35,593 nucleotides of DNA, from NCBI RefSeq assembly GCF_007483665.1, contig NZ_ML660195.1:1-35593 (forward strand), read 5' to 3'. Below, piece after piece: positions 1-8,713 of the stretch (position 1 is its first letter; each line of letters opens with the position of its first letter). A program made the translations under genes and the position numbers. The stretch is from Catellatospora sichuanensis. Lineage in GTDB: Bacteria; Actinomycetota; Actinomycetes; Mycobacteriales; Micromonosporaceae. Below the pieces are notes generated by a model. The model had not been told where the DNA came from. It saw nothing but the letters and a program-made list of their open reading frames with translations, and made no database searches.

Positions 1-1
1 C

Positions 2-91
2 AACGCCAACCGTCTACATTCCACCCTCGGATACCGCACACCCACCGAGGTCCGCCTCGGGTATCGTCACGACCACGCCCTCGCAGCGTGA
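2..91 (+). CDS. IS3-family transposase, C-terminal end (partial)
   Basis: The window opens inside a reading frame whose last 29 residues include NANRLHSTLGYRTPTE, followed by a TGA stop. N-x-x-R-x-HS-x-LGY-x-TP-x-E is the characteristic end of the DDE (rve) integrase domain of IS3-family transposases (OrfB). Only the C-terminus is present; the catalytic DDE residues lie outside the window. Whether the full element is intact cannot be judged. Its presence marks the left flank of this accessory region. Confidence 0.85.
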   Translation, partial: NANRLHSTLGYRTPTEVRLGYRHDHALAA

Positions 92-100
92 GAACCCCGG

Positions 101-125
101 TGTCCGGTCCTGGGGTGGAAGCTCA
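101..125 (+). repeat. Probable right terminal inverted repeat of the IS3 element
   Basis: Ten bases after the transposase stop lies a segment beginning TGTCCGGTCCTGGGGTGG and ending in CA. This is the position and composition expected for an IS3-family right end (TGTCC...GGGG...CA). The matching left end is outside the window, so the boundary is inferred. Confidence 0.4.
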
Positions 126-154
126 GCCCGGCAGCGGGGCCCGTTCGACGATGG

Positions 155-466
155 TCATGTCGCTGCCCTCCGCTGCTGCGCCATGCGACCCGCTGCCGGT
201 GGGATCAGACGTCCGCGCCTACGGAGGCCAGGGCGGCCTGACGTGCGCGCGGGCAGTTCGGGGCCGGTCGGTGCAGCCATTCTGGTGAACCGTCCGCCTG
301 CTCCGCCGTCGAGCATGCGTACTGCTGCCGCGGCGGCGACAAGTCCGAGAGCGAGCACAGGGCCGCTGGCCGTGGCGAGCGCCACGTAAAGCGAGCCGAC
401 TGCGAACAGCAGCGTCAACCAGGCCCACCGCTGGTGTTCGACCCGGGCATAGCCGGCGTCGCGGCA
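155..466 (-). pseudogene. Possible remnant of a small membrane protein
   Basis: On the minus strand this stretch encodes a hydrophobic double segment (LLFAVGSLYVALATASGPVL, then a run of Leu/Ala/Val ending in AAAAAVRML) preceded by YARVEHQRW. It looks like two membrane helices. No convincing start codon or ribosome site precedes it, and the surrounding frame is Arg/Pro-rich like random GC-rich DNA. It may be a decayed gene next to the IS3 end. I do not recognise a family. Confidence 0.25.
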
Positions 467-957
467 CACCTGCGGCCGCGATGCAAGGCGGCGCTGGGGG
501 CACCGTCGTGCCGGACGGGCCCCGACGCCAGCAGGTGAGGACCGGCTGCGGGCGTCTACGGGCCGGTCGGTCGCCCGACACCGGTTCCCGTACCGATCAC
601 GGCGGCGGATGCGGACGGGTGGACGATTCATTGCTGCACCCCCTGGGGGCCGACCCGTGACGGCTCGCCTCGCGGGCGCGCGGTTCAGAGGCCCAAGTTC
701 ATGGTCATCCGGTACGGGGCCGCCGCCAATGCGGGCCGACACCCAAATGTGGCCGGCCGACACGCCATCACTCCGGTCCCGCGCAGCGTTTGGCACCGCA
801 GAAATGGGTGCTGACGCGTATTGGCAGGTGGAAGCTGGCAGGCTTGCCTTGGGGACAGGCAGCAAACCGATAGCGGCCGTGCGGCAACCAAAGAGCCGGC
901 ACGCCCTCATGACGGTCGGTGGGTAGGTTTCGTCGGCGGGGGACGGAGGTGTTTGGA
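467..957. other. Non-coding stretch upstream of the two-component pair
   Basis: I see no credible gene here. Long open frames on both strands are Arg/Pro/Ala-rich artefacts of GC-rich DNA without family signatures. The last part should hold the promoter of the histidine kinase gene; I cannot point to confident -35/-10 boxes. The GGAGG at 945-949 is the ribosome site of the next gene. Confidence 0.4.
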
Positions 958-1917
958 ATGCCGCTGTTCTGGCGAATCTTCCTGCTGAACGCGGCGGTAC
1001 TGGTCGCGGCGACCATGGTGCTACTGCTCGGGCCGGTCACGGTCTCCACCCCGGTGCTGCTCACCGAAGCGCTGGTGCTGGCAGTCGGTCTGGCGTTGAT
1101 GCTCGTGGCCAACGCGGCACTGCTGCGCGTCGGGCTCGCGCCCCTGCACCGACTAAGCCGAGCAATGACCACCATCGACCTGCTGCAACCCGCACCACGG
1201 CCGATAGCGGCCGGGCACGCCGGAATCGCGAACCTGATCACGGCATTCAATAAAATGATCGACAGGCTGGAGGCCGAACGCGCCACCAGCACCGCCAGGG
1301 CGCTGTCCGCACAGGAGGACGAACGCCGCAGGGTGGCCCAGGAACTGCACGACGAGGTCGGCCAGACGCTCACCGCCGTACTGCTCCAACTCGATCAGGT
1401 CGCCCGGCACGCCCCGGCGCCGTTGAGCGAACAGCTACGCCAGGTCCAGGAGACCACCCGAGCCAGCCTCGACGAGATCCACCGCATCGCCCGCCGACTG
1501 CGCCCGGGTGTGCTCGAACAGCTCGGATTGCCAAGCGCGCTGAAAGCGCTCATCACGGAAGTCACCGGGCACACCGACCTGACGGTCCACCACCGCCTGG
1601 GTCAGGACCTGCCCCCCATGAACGCCGAGACCGAACTGGTGATCTACCGGATCGCCCAGGAAGGGCTGACCAACGCCGTACGCCACGCCCGCGCCACCAG
1701 CGTGGAACTGTCCCTGCAACGCATCCCCGAAGGCGCCGACCTGCGCGTCAGCGACAACGGACGCGGCATCGCCGACGCCCGCGAAGGCGCCGGCATCCGC
1801 GGCATGCGTGAGCGCGCGCTGCTCATCGGCGCCGGGCTCACCGTCACCGGCAGCGCCGCCGGCGGCACCGAGGTCCGGCTGCGCGTACCGCTCCGGGAGA
1901 AGGGCGAACCGCCATGA
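958..1917 (+). CDS. Sensor histidine kinase, NarL/UhpB (HisKA_3) type
   Basis: A 319-residue membrane histidine kinase. The ATG at 958 is chosen because GGAGG lies 8 bases upstream; an in-frame GTG at 919 lacks one. Two membrane helices (about residues 4-28 and 36-60) flank a very short outer loop and are followed by a HAMP-like linker. The HisKA_3 dimerisation helix carries the phospho-accepting His131 in RRRVAQELHDEVGQTLTA. The C-terminal HATPase domain shows the N box (EGLTNAVRHARA) and G boxes (VSDNGRGI, GIRGMRERA). The minimal outer loop argues against a large extracellular ligand. The stop overlaps the next start (ATGA), so kinase and regulator are translationally coupled and almost certainly cognate partners. 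The stimulus is unknown. Confidence 0.92.
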   Translation: MPLFWRIFLLNAAVLVAATMVLLLGPVTVSTPVLLTEALVLAVGLALMLVANAALLRVGLAPLHRLSRAMTTIDLLQPAPRPIAAGHAGIANLITAFNKMIDRLEAERATSTARALSAQEDERRRVAQELHDEVGQTLTAVLLQLDQVARHAPAPLSEQLRQVQETTRASLDEIHRIARRLRPGVLEQLGLPSALKALITEVTGHTDLTVHHRLGQDLPPMNAETELVIYRIAQEGLTNAVRHARATSVELSLQRIPEGADLRVSDNGRGIADAREGAGIRGMRERALLIGAGLTVTGSAAGGTEVRLRVPLREKGEPP

Positions 1918-2567
1918 CCGCGCCCACCCGCATCCTGCTCGCCGACGACCACGCCCTGGTACGGCGCGGCGTGCGGCTCATCCTTGACAGCGAACCCGAC
2001 CTGACCGTCGTCGCCGAAGCCGGCGACGGGGCCGAGGCGGTGGCGCTGGCCCGCGCGGAACAGCCCGATCTGGCCGTCTTGGACATCGCGATGCCGCGGC
2101 TTACCGGCCTGCAGGCCGCTCGCGAGCTGTCGCGGACACTGCCCGGACTGCGCATACTCATCCTGACCATGTACGACAACGAGCAGTTCTTCTTCGAGGC
2201 CCTGCGAGCCGGCGCCAACGGCTACGTCCTGAAGTCGGTGGCCGACCGCGACCTCGTCGAGGCTTGCCGCGCCGCGATGCGCGACGAGCCGTTCCTGTAC
2301 CCGGGTGCCGTCACCGCGCTGATCCGCGACTACCTCGATCGCGCCGCGCGCGGCGAAGGCCTGCCGGCGCGCACCATCACCGAGCGTGAGGAGCAGGTGC
2401 TCAAACTCGTCGCCGAGGGCCACTCCTCCAAGGAGATCGCGCAGATGCTGTTCATCAGTGCCAAGACCGTCGAACGGCACCGAGCCAACCTGATGCAGAA
2501 GCTCGGGATGAGGGACCGGCTCGAACTGACCCGCTACGCCATCCGCGCCGGGCTTATCGAGCCTTGA
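1914..2567 (+). CDS. LuxR/NarL-family response regulator
   Basis: A 217-residue DNA-binding response regulator, partner of the kinase it overlaps by 4 bp. The receiver domain (residues 5-120) has the acidic pair Asp11-Asp12 (LLADDHALVRRG), the phospho-acceptor Asp57 (AVLDIAMP), Thr85 (LILTMYD) and Lys107 (GYVLKS). The C-terminal GerE/LuxR helix-turn-helix (about 150-212) reads TEREEQVLKLVAEGHSSKEI and SAKTVERHRANLMQKLG. Length and architecture are complete and typical. The nearby Usp, CBS and trehalose genes make a general stress or hypoxia-type regulon plausible, in the manner of mycobacterial DosR, but I found no clear DosR-type palindrome in the window. Confidence 0.95.
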   Translation: MTAPTRILLADDHALVRRGVRLILDSEPDLTVVAEAGDGAEAVALARAEQPDLAVLDIAMPRLTGLQAARELSRTLPGLRILILTMYDNEQFFFEALRAGANGYVLKSVADRDLVEACRAAMRDEPFLYPGAVTALIRDYLDRAARGEGLPARTITEREEQVLKLVAEGHSSKEIAQMLFISAKTVERHRANLMQKLGMRDRLELTRYAIRAGLIEP

Positions 2568-2965
2568 AGACCGATCAGCACCACGCGTCGATGCGCATGG
2601 CGACAGTGCCCGGCGCCGGCGGCCACGTGATCACGATCTGGGTATGCGGGCCGCAGTCACCCGGTTGCTCGGGTTCCGGTGCGCGTCTCGCTGCGGCAAA
2701 TGGGTGTCAAACCCCATAGCCTGGGCATGTCCTCCCGGCGGATCATGAGTTAAGACGCGTGCTGACGCAACCGATCGCGGGCAGCGACGATCGCGTGCCG
2801 CCATCCAGGCCGCTCCCCGCAGGAAACCTGCCGATCGGCGGACTTCGGCACACCAGGATTCAGCCACAGCAACTCGGACCCGTCGGCGGCAGAGCACGCG
2901 GCGGGAGCGCTCAGTCACGCACCGTCCGCTGCCCGACGCTCTCGGCCGTGCGCGAAGGAGCTGCC
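2568..2965. other. Intergenic region before the antiporter
   Basis: No gene is supported here. The open frame of the antiporter extends upstream through this region without a ribosome site or conserved residues. AAGGAG at 2955-2960 is the likely ribosome site for the GTG start at 2966. A promoter is expected, but none is clear. Confidence 0.4.
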
Positions 2966-4462
2966 GTGACGCTCGCCGCTTTGTACGTGCTACTGGCAGT
3001 CGGCGCGGGCGTCGTCCTGATCAGTGTCGGCGCTGCGAAGCTGGCAGCACGCCTGGGAATGCCGGTCCTACTGGCCTTTCTCTGCGTAGGCCTACTTCTC
3101 GGACAGGACGTGGCCGGAGTGCCTTTCGACGACGCCGCCCTGGCACAGGCGCTAGGACTGGCCGCCCTGGCCCTCATCCTGGTCGAAGGGGGCCTCACCA
3201 CCACCTTCAGCGACATCCGCACCGTCCTCGCACCGGCATCCGCGCTGTCCACGATCGGAGTCCTCGTCAGCGTCGCGGTCACAGCGGCAGCCGCCCGGCT
3301 GCTGCTACAGATCGACTGGCAGATTGCGCTGCTGCTCGGCGCGATCGTGTCATCGACCGACGCCGCCGCAGTGTTCTCCGTACTACGTACGGTGCCGCTG
3401 CCCCGACAGCTCAGCGGACTGATCGAGGCCGAGTCCGGGCTCAACGACGCGCCGACGTTCCTGCTCGTCGCGGCGCTGAGCACCACCACCCTGCCGCACC
3501 TCTCCCCGCTGCCGCTCGCCGTCAGCATGCTCGTCCAGCTCATCGCCGGCGGCCTCATCGGCATCGCTGTCGGAGCAGCCGCCGCCCGGCTGCTGCGCCG
3601 ACTGACCCTTCCCGCCTCCGGCCTGCACCCCATCGCCACCGTGGCCAGCGGCATCCTGGCATTCGCCGTCGCCGGTCTGGCCCAGACCAGCGGCTTCCTG
3701 GCCGCTTACCTCGCCGGGCTCGTCCTGGGCAATGCCGGGCTGCCGCACCGGCGCGTCACCCGCTCAGTGGCCCAAGGCCTCGGCTGGATCGCCCAGATCG
3801 GCCTGTTCGTCATGCTGGGCCTGCTGGCCACCCCCACCGAGCTGCCCTCAGCCATCGTCCCCGCGCTGGTCATCGGCACAGCACTGCTGCTGCTGGCCCG
3901 GCCGGCCTCCGTCGCGGTATCACTGACGCCGTTTCGCGTGCCCTGGCGCGAACAGGTGTTCCTGTCCTGGGCCGGACTGCGCGGCGCCGTGCCCGTCGTA
4001 CTGGCCACCGTCCCGGTCGTCGCCGCCGCACCGGGCAGCGACCAGGTGTTCAACATCGTCTTCGTGCTCGTCGTGGTGTTCACGATCATCCAGGCCCCCA
4101 CTTTGCCGACCCTCGCCCGCCTGCTGCGGCTGACCCCACCCCACATCGGGCTAGACCTGCAGGTCGAGCTCGCCCCGCTGGACACCATGGACGCCGACCT
4201 CATCCACGTCACCATCGAACCAGGGTCCCGCCTGCATGGGGTATACCTGACCGAACTGCGCCTGCCACCCCCGGCCGCAGCCACCCTGATCGTGCGCGGC
4301 GACGACACGTTCGTACCCGACGCGCACACCAGACTGCACACCGGCGACGAACTGGTCGTGCTGACCACACCGCACGTACGCGAAGCCACCGAGCAGAGGC
4401 TACGCGCGGTGGCACGCGCAGGACGCCTGGCATCGTGGTTCGGCGACACCGGTCGGCGCTGA
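2966..4462 (+). CDS. Cation (Na+ or K+)/proton antiporter with TrkA-C domain
   Basis: A 498-residue member of the CPA1/NhaP2 (CvrA) group. About twelve membrane helices fill residues 1-395. Conserved segments include SSTDAAAVFSVLR and EAESGLNDAPTFLL, corresponding to the Asp-bearing transport-site regions, and SWAGLRGAVPVVLA, typical of NhaP-type exchangers. The C-terminus (about 410-480) is a cytoplasmic TrkA-C domain (GSRLHGVYLTELRLP ... LHTGDELVVLTTP), which in other antiporters gates transport in response to small ligands. The GTG at 2966 is preferred because AAGGAG precedes it by 5 bases and the first helix begins directly after. The gene is monocistronic. Likely role: cytoplasmic pH or cation homeostasis. 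Na+ versus K+ specificity cannot be read from the sequence. Confidence 0.9.
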   Translation: MTLAALYVLLAVGAGVVLISVGAAKLAARLGMPVLLAFLCVGLLLGQDVAGVPFDDAALAQALGLAALALILVEGGLTTTFSDIRTVLAPASALSTIGVLVSVAVTAAAARLLLQIDWQIALLLGAIVSSTDAAAVFSVLRTVPLPRQLSGLIEAESGLNDAPTFLLVAALSTTTLPHLSPLPLAVSMLVQLIAGGLIGIAVGAAAARLLRRLTLPASGLHPIATVASGILAFAVAGLAQTSGFLAAYLAGLVLGNAGLPHRRVTRSVAQGLGWIAQIGLFVMLGLLATPTELPSAIVPALVIGTALLLLARPASVAVSLTPFRVPWREQVFLSWAGLRGAVPVVLATVPVVAAAPGSDQVFNIVFVLVVVFTIIQAPTLPTLARLLRLTPPHIGLDLQVELAPLDTMDADLIHVTIEPGSRLHGVYLTELRLPPPAAATLIVRGDDTFVPDAHTRLHTGDELVVLTTPHVREATEQRLRAVARAGRLASWFGDTGRR

Positions 4463-4779
4463 TCTCCCCTCCCGCACATCGGCGCCGTTCTAGGCTGGGA
4501 CTACGGGCGGCCGGCTCATCGCACGAGCGAAAGCCACGATGGCAGAAGCGTCGCGCACCGACCAGGGAGCGTCCAGACATGACCGTGCTCGGCTCGCAGG
4601 GCACGCGACGATGGTGGTGGCACGATGCGAGGAAAGGCCGTCAGCACCCCGGACGATGCAGCGGCGCATACCCTTGACGGCATGACGCTGTGGCCGCTCG
4701 GTGGTGCGGAACCGGCGTCCACCCTCGAGCTACGACGCGTTGGTGTCCGCGCGCGCAGCGCGGTGAGGAGCACACCGAC
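4463..4779. other. Intergenic region before the HAD-GH65 gene
   Basis: No coding signature is seen on either strand. The only functional element I can support is the ribosome site GAGGAG at 4765-4770 in front of the next ATG. It may hold the terminator of the antiporter gene and a promoter, but neither is clear. Confidence 0.4.
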
Positions 4780-7700
4780 ATGACAGGTGTTCCTGGCGCG
4801 CGGGTCGCGGACGCGGCAGAGGTGTTGCGCGCGGATCGGATCGACGCGGTCGTGTTCGACCTCGACGGTGTGCTGACCGATACCGCGGAGCTGCACGCAT
4901 CCGCGTGGAAACAGGCCTTCGACGCCGTGCTGGATGCCCGCGCCCACGGTGGGGGATTCCTGCCGTTCGACGTCGACAATGAGTACCGCACACATGTCGA
5001 CGGCAGGCCCCGCCTTGACGGAGCACGGGCCTTCCTGCTGTCGCGGGGTATCGACCTGCCCGACGGCAACCCCGCCGATCCGCCCGGCGAGCAGACGGTG
5101 TGGGCGGTGGCCAACCGCAAGAACGAGGGCTTCAACGCGCTGCTCGCCGAGCAGGGGGTACGGACCTTCCCGTCCTCGGTCGACCTGGTGCGGCGGCTGC
5201 GTGACGCCGGCGTGTTCACCGCTGTGGTCACCGCCAGCCGCAATGCCGGCCGGGTCCTGGCCGTGACGGGCCTGGGTGATCTGTTCGACGTGCGTGTCGA
5301 CGGTGAGGACGCCGCGTCGCTGGACCTGCCCGGCAAACCCGACCCGGCGACCTACCTGGAAGCGGTGCGCCGGCTCAGCGTGGCACCGGACCGGGCTGTC
5401 ATCGTCGAGGACGCCCTGGCCGGGGTCGAGGCCGGCCACCGCGGCGGGTTCGCGCTGGTCGTCGGCGTCGACCGCAAAGGGCACCGCGACGCGCTGGCGG
5501 CGGCGGGCGCCGATGTCGTCGTGGACGATCTCGCTGAGCTTCCGTTCGAGCCGGTGCGCGCGCGGCACCCTCCCGGACTCCCCGCGGGTCAGGACTTCTG
5601 CGTCGGCGGCCAGGCGCGCGACGGCTGGGTCCTGTGCTACGACGGATACGAACCCGCCCGGGAGGGGCTGCGGGAGACGCTGTGCGCCACGGGCAACGGA
5701 TACCTTTGCACGCGCGGGGCCGCGCCGGAGTGCCCGGCCGACGGCGTGCATTACCCCGGCAGCTACCTGGCCGGCGTCTACAACCGCCTGCTGACCCCGG
5801 TGGGCGGCCGTACGCTAGAGCATGAGCACCTGGTGAACATCCCGAACTGGCTGCCGCTGCAGTTCCGTATCACGGGCGGCGACTGGTTCTCGCCGGACAC
5901 CGCCGAGCTGCCCGCGTACCACGTCGACCTCGACCTGCGTGCAGGCGTGCTGACCCGGAGCCTGCGCTGGCGCGATCCGGTCGGCCGGCACACCACCGTC
6001 GTGCAGCGCCGCCTGGTCCACATGGGGCTCGCCCACCTCGCCGCGCTCGAGACCACGTTCACCGCCGAGGACTGGTCCGGTGAGCTGGAGGTGCGCACCG
6101 GCATCGACGGCACCGTCGTCAACGCGAACCTGCCCGAAGATGCGCCGCTGGTCAAGAAGCATCTGATGCCCGAGTCCGCCCTGACCGATGGGGACACGGT
6201 CATGGTCACGGTGGTGACGGCCCAGTCGCGCATCCGCATCGCGGTCGCGGCCCGCACCGTCGTACGCGACGGCTTTGGCGGGCCGGTCGCCATCGCCCGC
6301 ACCCCGGTGGTCGACGATCGCGGAGATGCGGCACAGGTGCTGCACTGCGAGCTCGTACAAGGCAGGCCGCTGACCGTGGAGAAGGTCGCGGCGGTGGCCA
6401 CGGTGCGCGATCCCGCCGTCGGCGAGCCGGCACTGGCCGCGCGCGTTGCGGTGTCCGAGGCCGGCGACTTCGACGAACTGCGCCGGTCCCATGAACGGGC
6501 CTGGTGGACACTGTGGGAGCGCTTCGACCTGGTCGTCGACGCTGATGACGAGGTGGTGCTGGCGCTGCGCCTGCACACCTTCCACTTGTTGCAGACCCTG
6601 TCGCCGCACACCGCTCACCTCGACGCCGGAGTGCCCGCGCGGGGTCTGCACGGCGAGGGCTACCACGGGCACGTGTTCTGGGACGAGATGTTCGTGTTCC
6701 CTGTGCTCAACCTGCGCATGCCGGCGCTGACACGGTCGCTGCTGCTCTACCGCTGGCAGCGGCTGGGCGCGGCGCGCAGCGCGGCGCGCCAGGCCGGCCA
6801 CCCTGGGGCGATGTTTCCGTGGGAGAGCGCCAGCGATGGCCGCGAGCAGACCCCGACGGAGCTGTTCGACACGGTGTCCGGCGAGTGGGTCGGTAACCAC
6901 TCCTACCTGCAGCGCCATGTCGGCATCGCCATCGTGTACGACACGTGGCAGTACTACCAGGTCAGCGGTGACGTCGAGTTCCTGGCCGAGTACGGCGCCG
7001 AGATGATCATCGAGATCGCCCGGTATCTCGCGAGCCTGGTCGAGTACGACGCGGGCGACGGCCGGTACGGGATAAGTGGCGTCCTTGGCCCGGACGAGTA
7101 CCACGACGCCTATCCGGGCGCGGCGCAGCCGGGGCTGCGCGACAACGCCTACACCAACGTGATGACCGCGTGGGTGTTGTGCCGGGCCCTGGACGCGATC
7201 GGCCTGGCCTCCGGGCACCACAGCGGCAGGCTTTGGGACAGGCTGCAGCTCAGCGAGCCCGAACTGAACCGGTGGGAGCACATCAGCCGGCACCTGCGGA
7301 TCCCGTTCCATGACGGCGTGATCAGCCAGTTCGACGGTTACGGCAAGCTTGCGGAGTTCGACTTCGAGGCGTACCGGTGCCGCCCCGGTGACCTGATCGG
7401 CATCGACGCGGTCCTGCGGGCCGAGGGCGACACGCCCAACCGGTACCAGCTGTCCAAGCAGGCCGACGTGCTGATGCTGCTGTACCTGCTGTCAGCCGAG
7501 GAGCTGCGGCACCTGTTCGCCCGCCTCGGCTACACCCTCGACGCCGCCACGATCCAGCGAACCGTGCGCTACTACCTGGCTCGGGTGGCACACGGGTCGA
7601 GCCTGAGCCGGATCGTGCACAGCTGGGTGCAGGCCCGCGCCGACCGGCAGCAGTCCTGGGCGCTGTTCACCGAGGCGCTGCGCGCCGACCTGGCCGACGA

Positions 7701-8037
7701 GCGCGGCGGCAGCACCCGCGGCGGCGTGCACCTGGGCGCGATGGCCGGCACGGTGGACCTTGCTATGCGCTGCTACACCGGCCTGGAGAGCCGCGACGAC
7801 ATCCTGTACCTGCATCCGATGCTGCCGGCCGAGCTGCGGGCGCTGCACGTGGAAGTGCTCTACCGCGGGCATTGGGTCGTCATCGACGTCGATCATCGGC
7901 GACTGCGTGTCGGGTCACGGCCCTGCGCCGAACCTCCGATAGCGATCTGCGTCGACGGGACGGTCCACAGCCTGCGTGCCGGGCACCACCACGAGTTCCA
8001 CAGCCGCGATGACGGCGGAACGCGCGCCGTCGGGTAG
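4780..8037 (+). CDS. HAD phosphatase/phosphomutase-glycoside hydrolase 65 fusion
   Basis: A 1085-residue two-domain enzyme. The N-terminal domain (about 20-265) is a beta-phosphoglucomutase-like HAD: nucleophile Asp27 and Asp29 in VVFDLDGVLTDT, a VTAS motif, GKPDP and VEDALAG. The rest (about 300-1070) is a GH65 disaccharide-phosphorylase module: VFWDEMFVFPVL, proposed acid catalyst Glu773 in LGPDEYHD, KQADVLMLLYL, and a phosphate-site HGSSLS motif. In other bacteria GH65 enzymes phosphorolyse maltose, trehalose or kojibiose to beta-glucose-1-phosphate, which beta-PGM converts to glucose-6-phosphate, so a fusion is metabolically logical. The same order occurs in mycobacterial Rv2006 (OtsB1). 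The ATG at 4780 follows GAGGAG by 9 bases. With OtsA and a GH15 enzyme in the window, trehalose is a likely substrate; maltose or trehalose-6-phosphate cannot be excluded. Confidence 0.92.
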   Translation: MTGVPGARVADAAEVLRADRIDAVVFDLDGVLTDTAELHASAWKQAFDAVLDARAHGGGFLPFDVDNEYRTHVDGRPRLDGARAFLLSRGIDLPDGNPADPPGEQTVWAVANRKNEGFNALLAEQGVRTFPSSVDLVRRLRDAGVFTAVVTASRNAGRVLAVTGLGDLFDVRVDGEDAASLDLPGKPDPATYLEAVRRLSVAPDRAVIVEDALAGVEAGHRGGFALVVGVDRKGHRDALAAAGADVVVDDLAELPFEPVRARHPPGLPAGQDFCVGGQARDGWVLCYDGYEPAREGLRETLCATGNGYLCTRGAAPECPADGVHYPGSYLAGVYNRLLTPVGGRTLEHEHLVNIPNWLPLQFRITGGDWFSPDTAELPAYHVDLDLRAGVLTRSLRWRDPVGRHTTVVQRRLVHMGLAHLAALETTFTAEDWSGELEVRTGIDGTVVNANLPEDAPLVKKHLMPESALTDGDTVMVTVVTAQSRIRIAVAARTVVRDGFGGPVAIARTPVVDDRGDAAQVLHCELVQGRPLTVEKVAAVATVRDPAVGEPALAARVAVSEAGDFDELRRSHERAWWTLWERFDLVVDADDEVVLALRLHTFHLLQTLSPHTAHLDAGVPARGLHGEGYHGHVFWDEMFVFPVLNLRMPALTRSLLLYRWQRLGAARSAARQAGHPGAMFPWESASDGREQTPTELFDTVSGEWVGNHSYLQRHVGIAIVYDTWQYYQVSGDVEFLAEYGAEMIIEIARYLASLVEYDAGDGRYGISGVLGPDEYHDAYPGAAQPGLRDNAYTNVMTAWVLCRALDAIGLASGHHSGRLWDRLQLSEPELNRWEHISRHLRIPFHDGVISQFDGYGKLAEFDFEAYRCRPGDLIGIDAVLRAEGDTPNRYQLSKQADVLMLLYLLSAEELRHLFARLGYTLDAATIQRTVRYYLARVAHGSSLSRIVHSWVQARADRQQSWALFTEALRADLADERGGSTRGGVHLGAMAGTVDLAMRCYTGLESRDDILYLHPMLPAELRALHVEVLYRGHWVVIDVDHRRLRVGSRPCAEPPIAICVDGTVHSLRAGHHHEFHSRDDGGTRAVG

Positions 8038-8059
8038 ATCCGCGGGCCCGGGCAGACCA

Positions 8060-8150
8060 CCGGACCTTCGGATGTGGGACGACCAGGACCGGGCAGGCGG
8101 CGGTGCAGGACCTGCTGGATGACCGAGACGGTCAGTCGTTTGGGTGAGCG
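8060..8150 (-). pseudogene. Universal stress protein remnant (C-terminal tail)
   Basis: The minus strand encodes TVSVIQQVLHRR in one frame and CPVLVVPHPK in the next frame. Together they match the Usp C-terminal signature SVSQQ-LLHHA-CPVLVV seen in the two intact Usp genes of this window, with a one-base frameshift between the His/Arg and Cys. Nothing upstream resembles the rest of a Usp. It is a short fossil, not a gene. Confidence 0.5.
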
Positions 8151-8399
8151 CAGAGGTCGATCGGCCGTCCCGACCACACGGGTGAACCTCAACCATCTCC
8201 ATCATCCGTAGCCCCGCTCATCGTAAGTTTTCTCGCGGGAACTGGCGTGACCAGGTTGCGCGTTGCCCCGTTCGGCGCCGACGCGCTGGGAAGCCTGCGT
8301 GTGCCGTATAACGACGTGAAACGGCGGGTGAAGCGGGATGATCAAGGGCCAGGCGTGAGAGCCTGTCGTAGACGTCGGATGTGCCGTTTTGGCCGGTGT

Positions 8400-8630
8400 C
8401 GACCCTTTCCGCCTCGGTGATGAGGCGATAGGCCCTGTCCCGAACTCGGAGCACGACCGTGGCCAGCGCGTCAGCTGTCACCGAACCCGCCAGCACGGCG
8501 AGCTTGGCCTGGGACTCGGTGTCCGTGCCGGGTCCGAAGCTCAGCTCGCCGATGAGCAGCGAGGCGGTGAACCCGACACCGGTCAGAGCGCCAGGCCCAG
8601 GACGTCGGCCCAGGCCTCGGCCTGATCCGA
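8400..8630 (-). pseudogene. nhaA: NhaA Na+/H+ antiporter remnant (C-terminal)
   Basis: The minus strand shows the last two helices of NhaA: AEAWADVLGLAL in one frame, then TGVGFTASLLIGELSFGPGT and KLAVLAGSVTADALATVVLR in the next. A frameshift at about 8590 separates them, and the frame upstream of the first piece is not NhaA-like. About 75 of the roughly 400 residues remain, so this cannot work as a transporter. It lies directly downstream of the convergent HAD-GH65 gene and next to a Usp fossil, suggesting that a larger piece of the region was deleted. Confidence 0.75.
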
Positions 8631-8713
8631 GGCGTCGTGCCCTGCACAGCGTTCCGCCGTACGAGGCGTGCTGATGCGTCCTCGGGACACGCCGAATGCC
8701 GGTCGGGGGGGAT

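Noticed and set aside
5815..7311. 498-codon minus-strand frame inside the HAD-GH65 gene
   Set aside because: Opposite-strand shadow of GH65; no motifs and no ribosome site.
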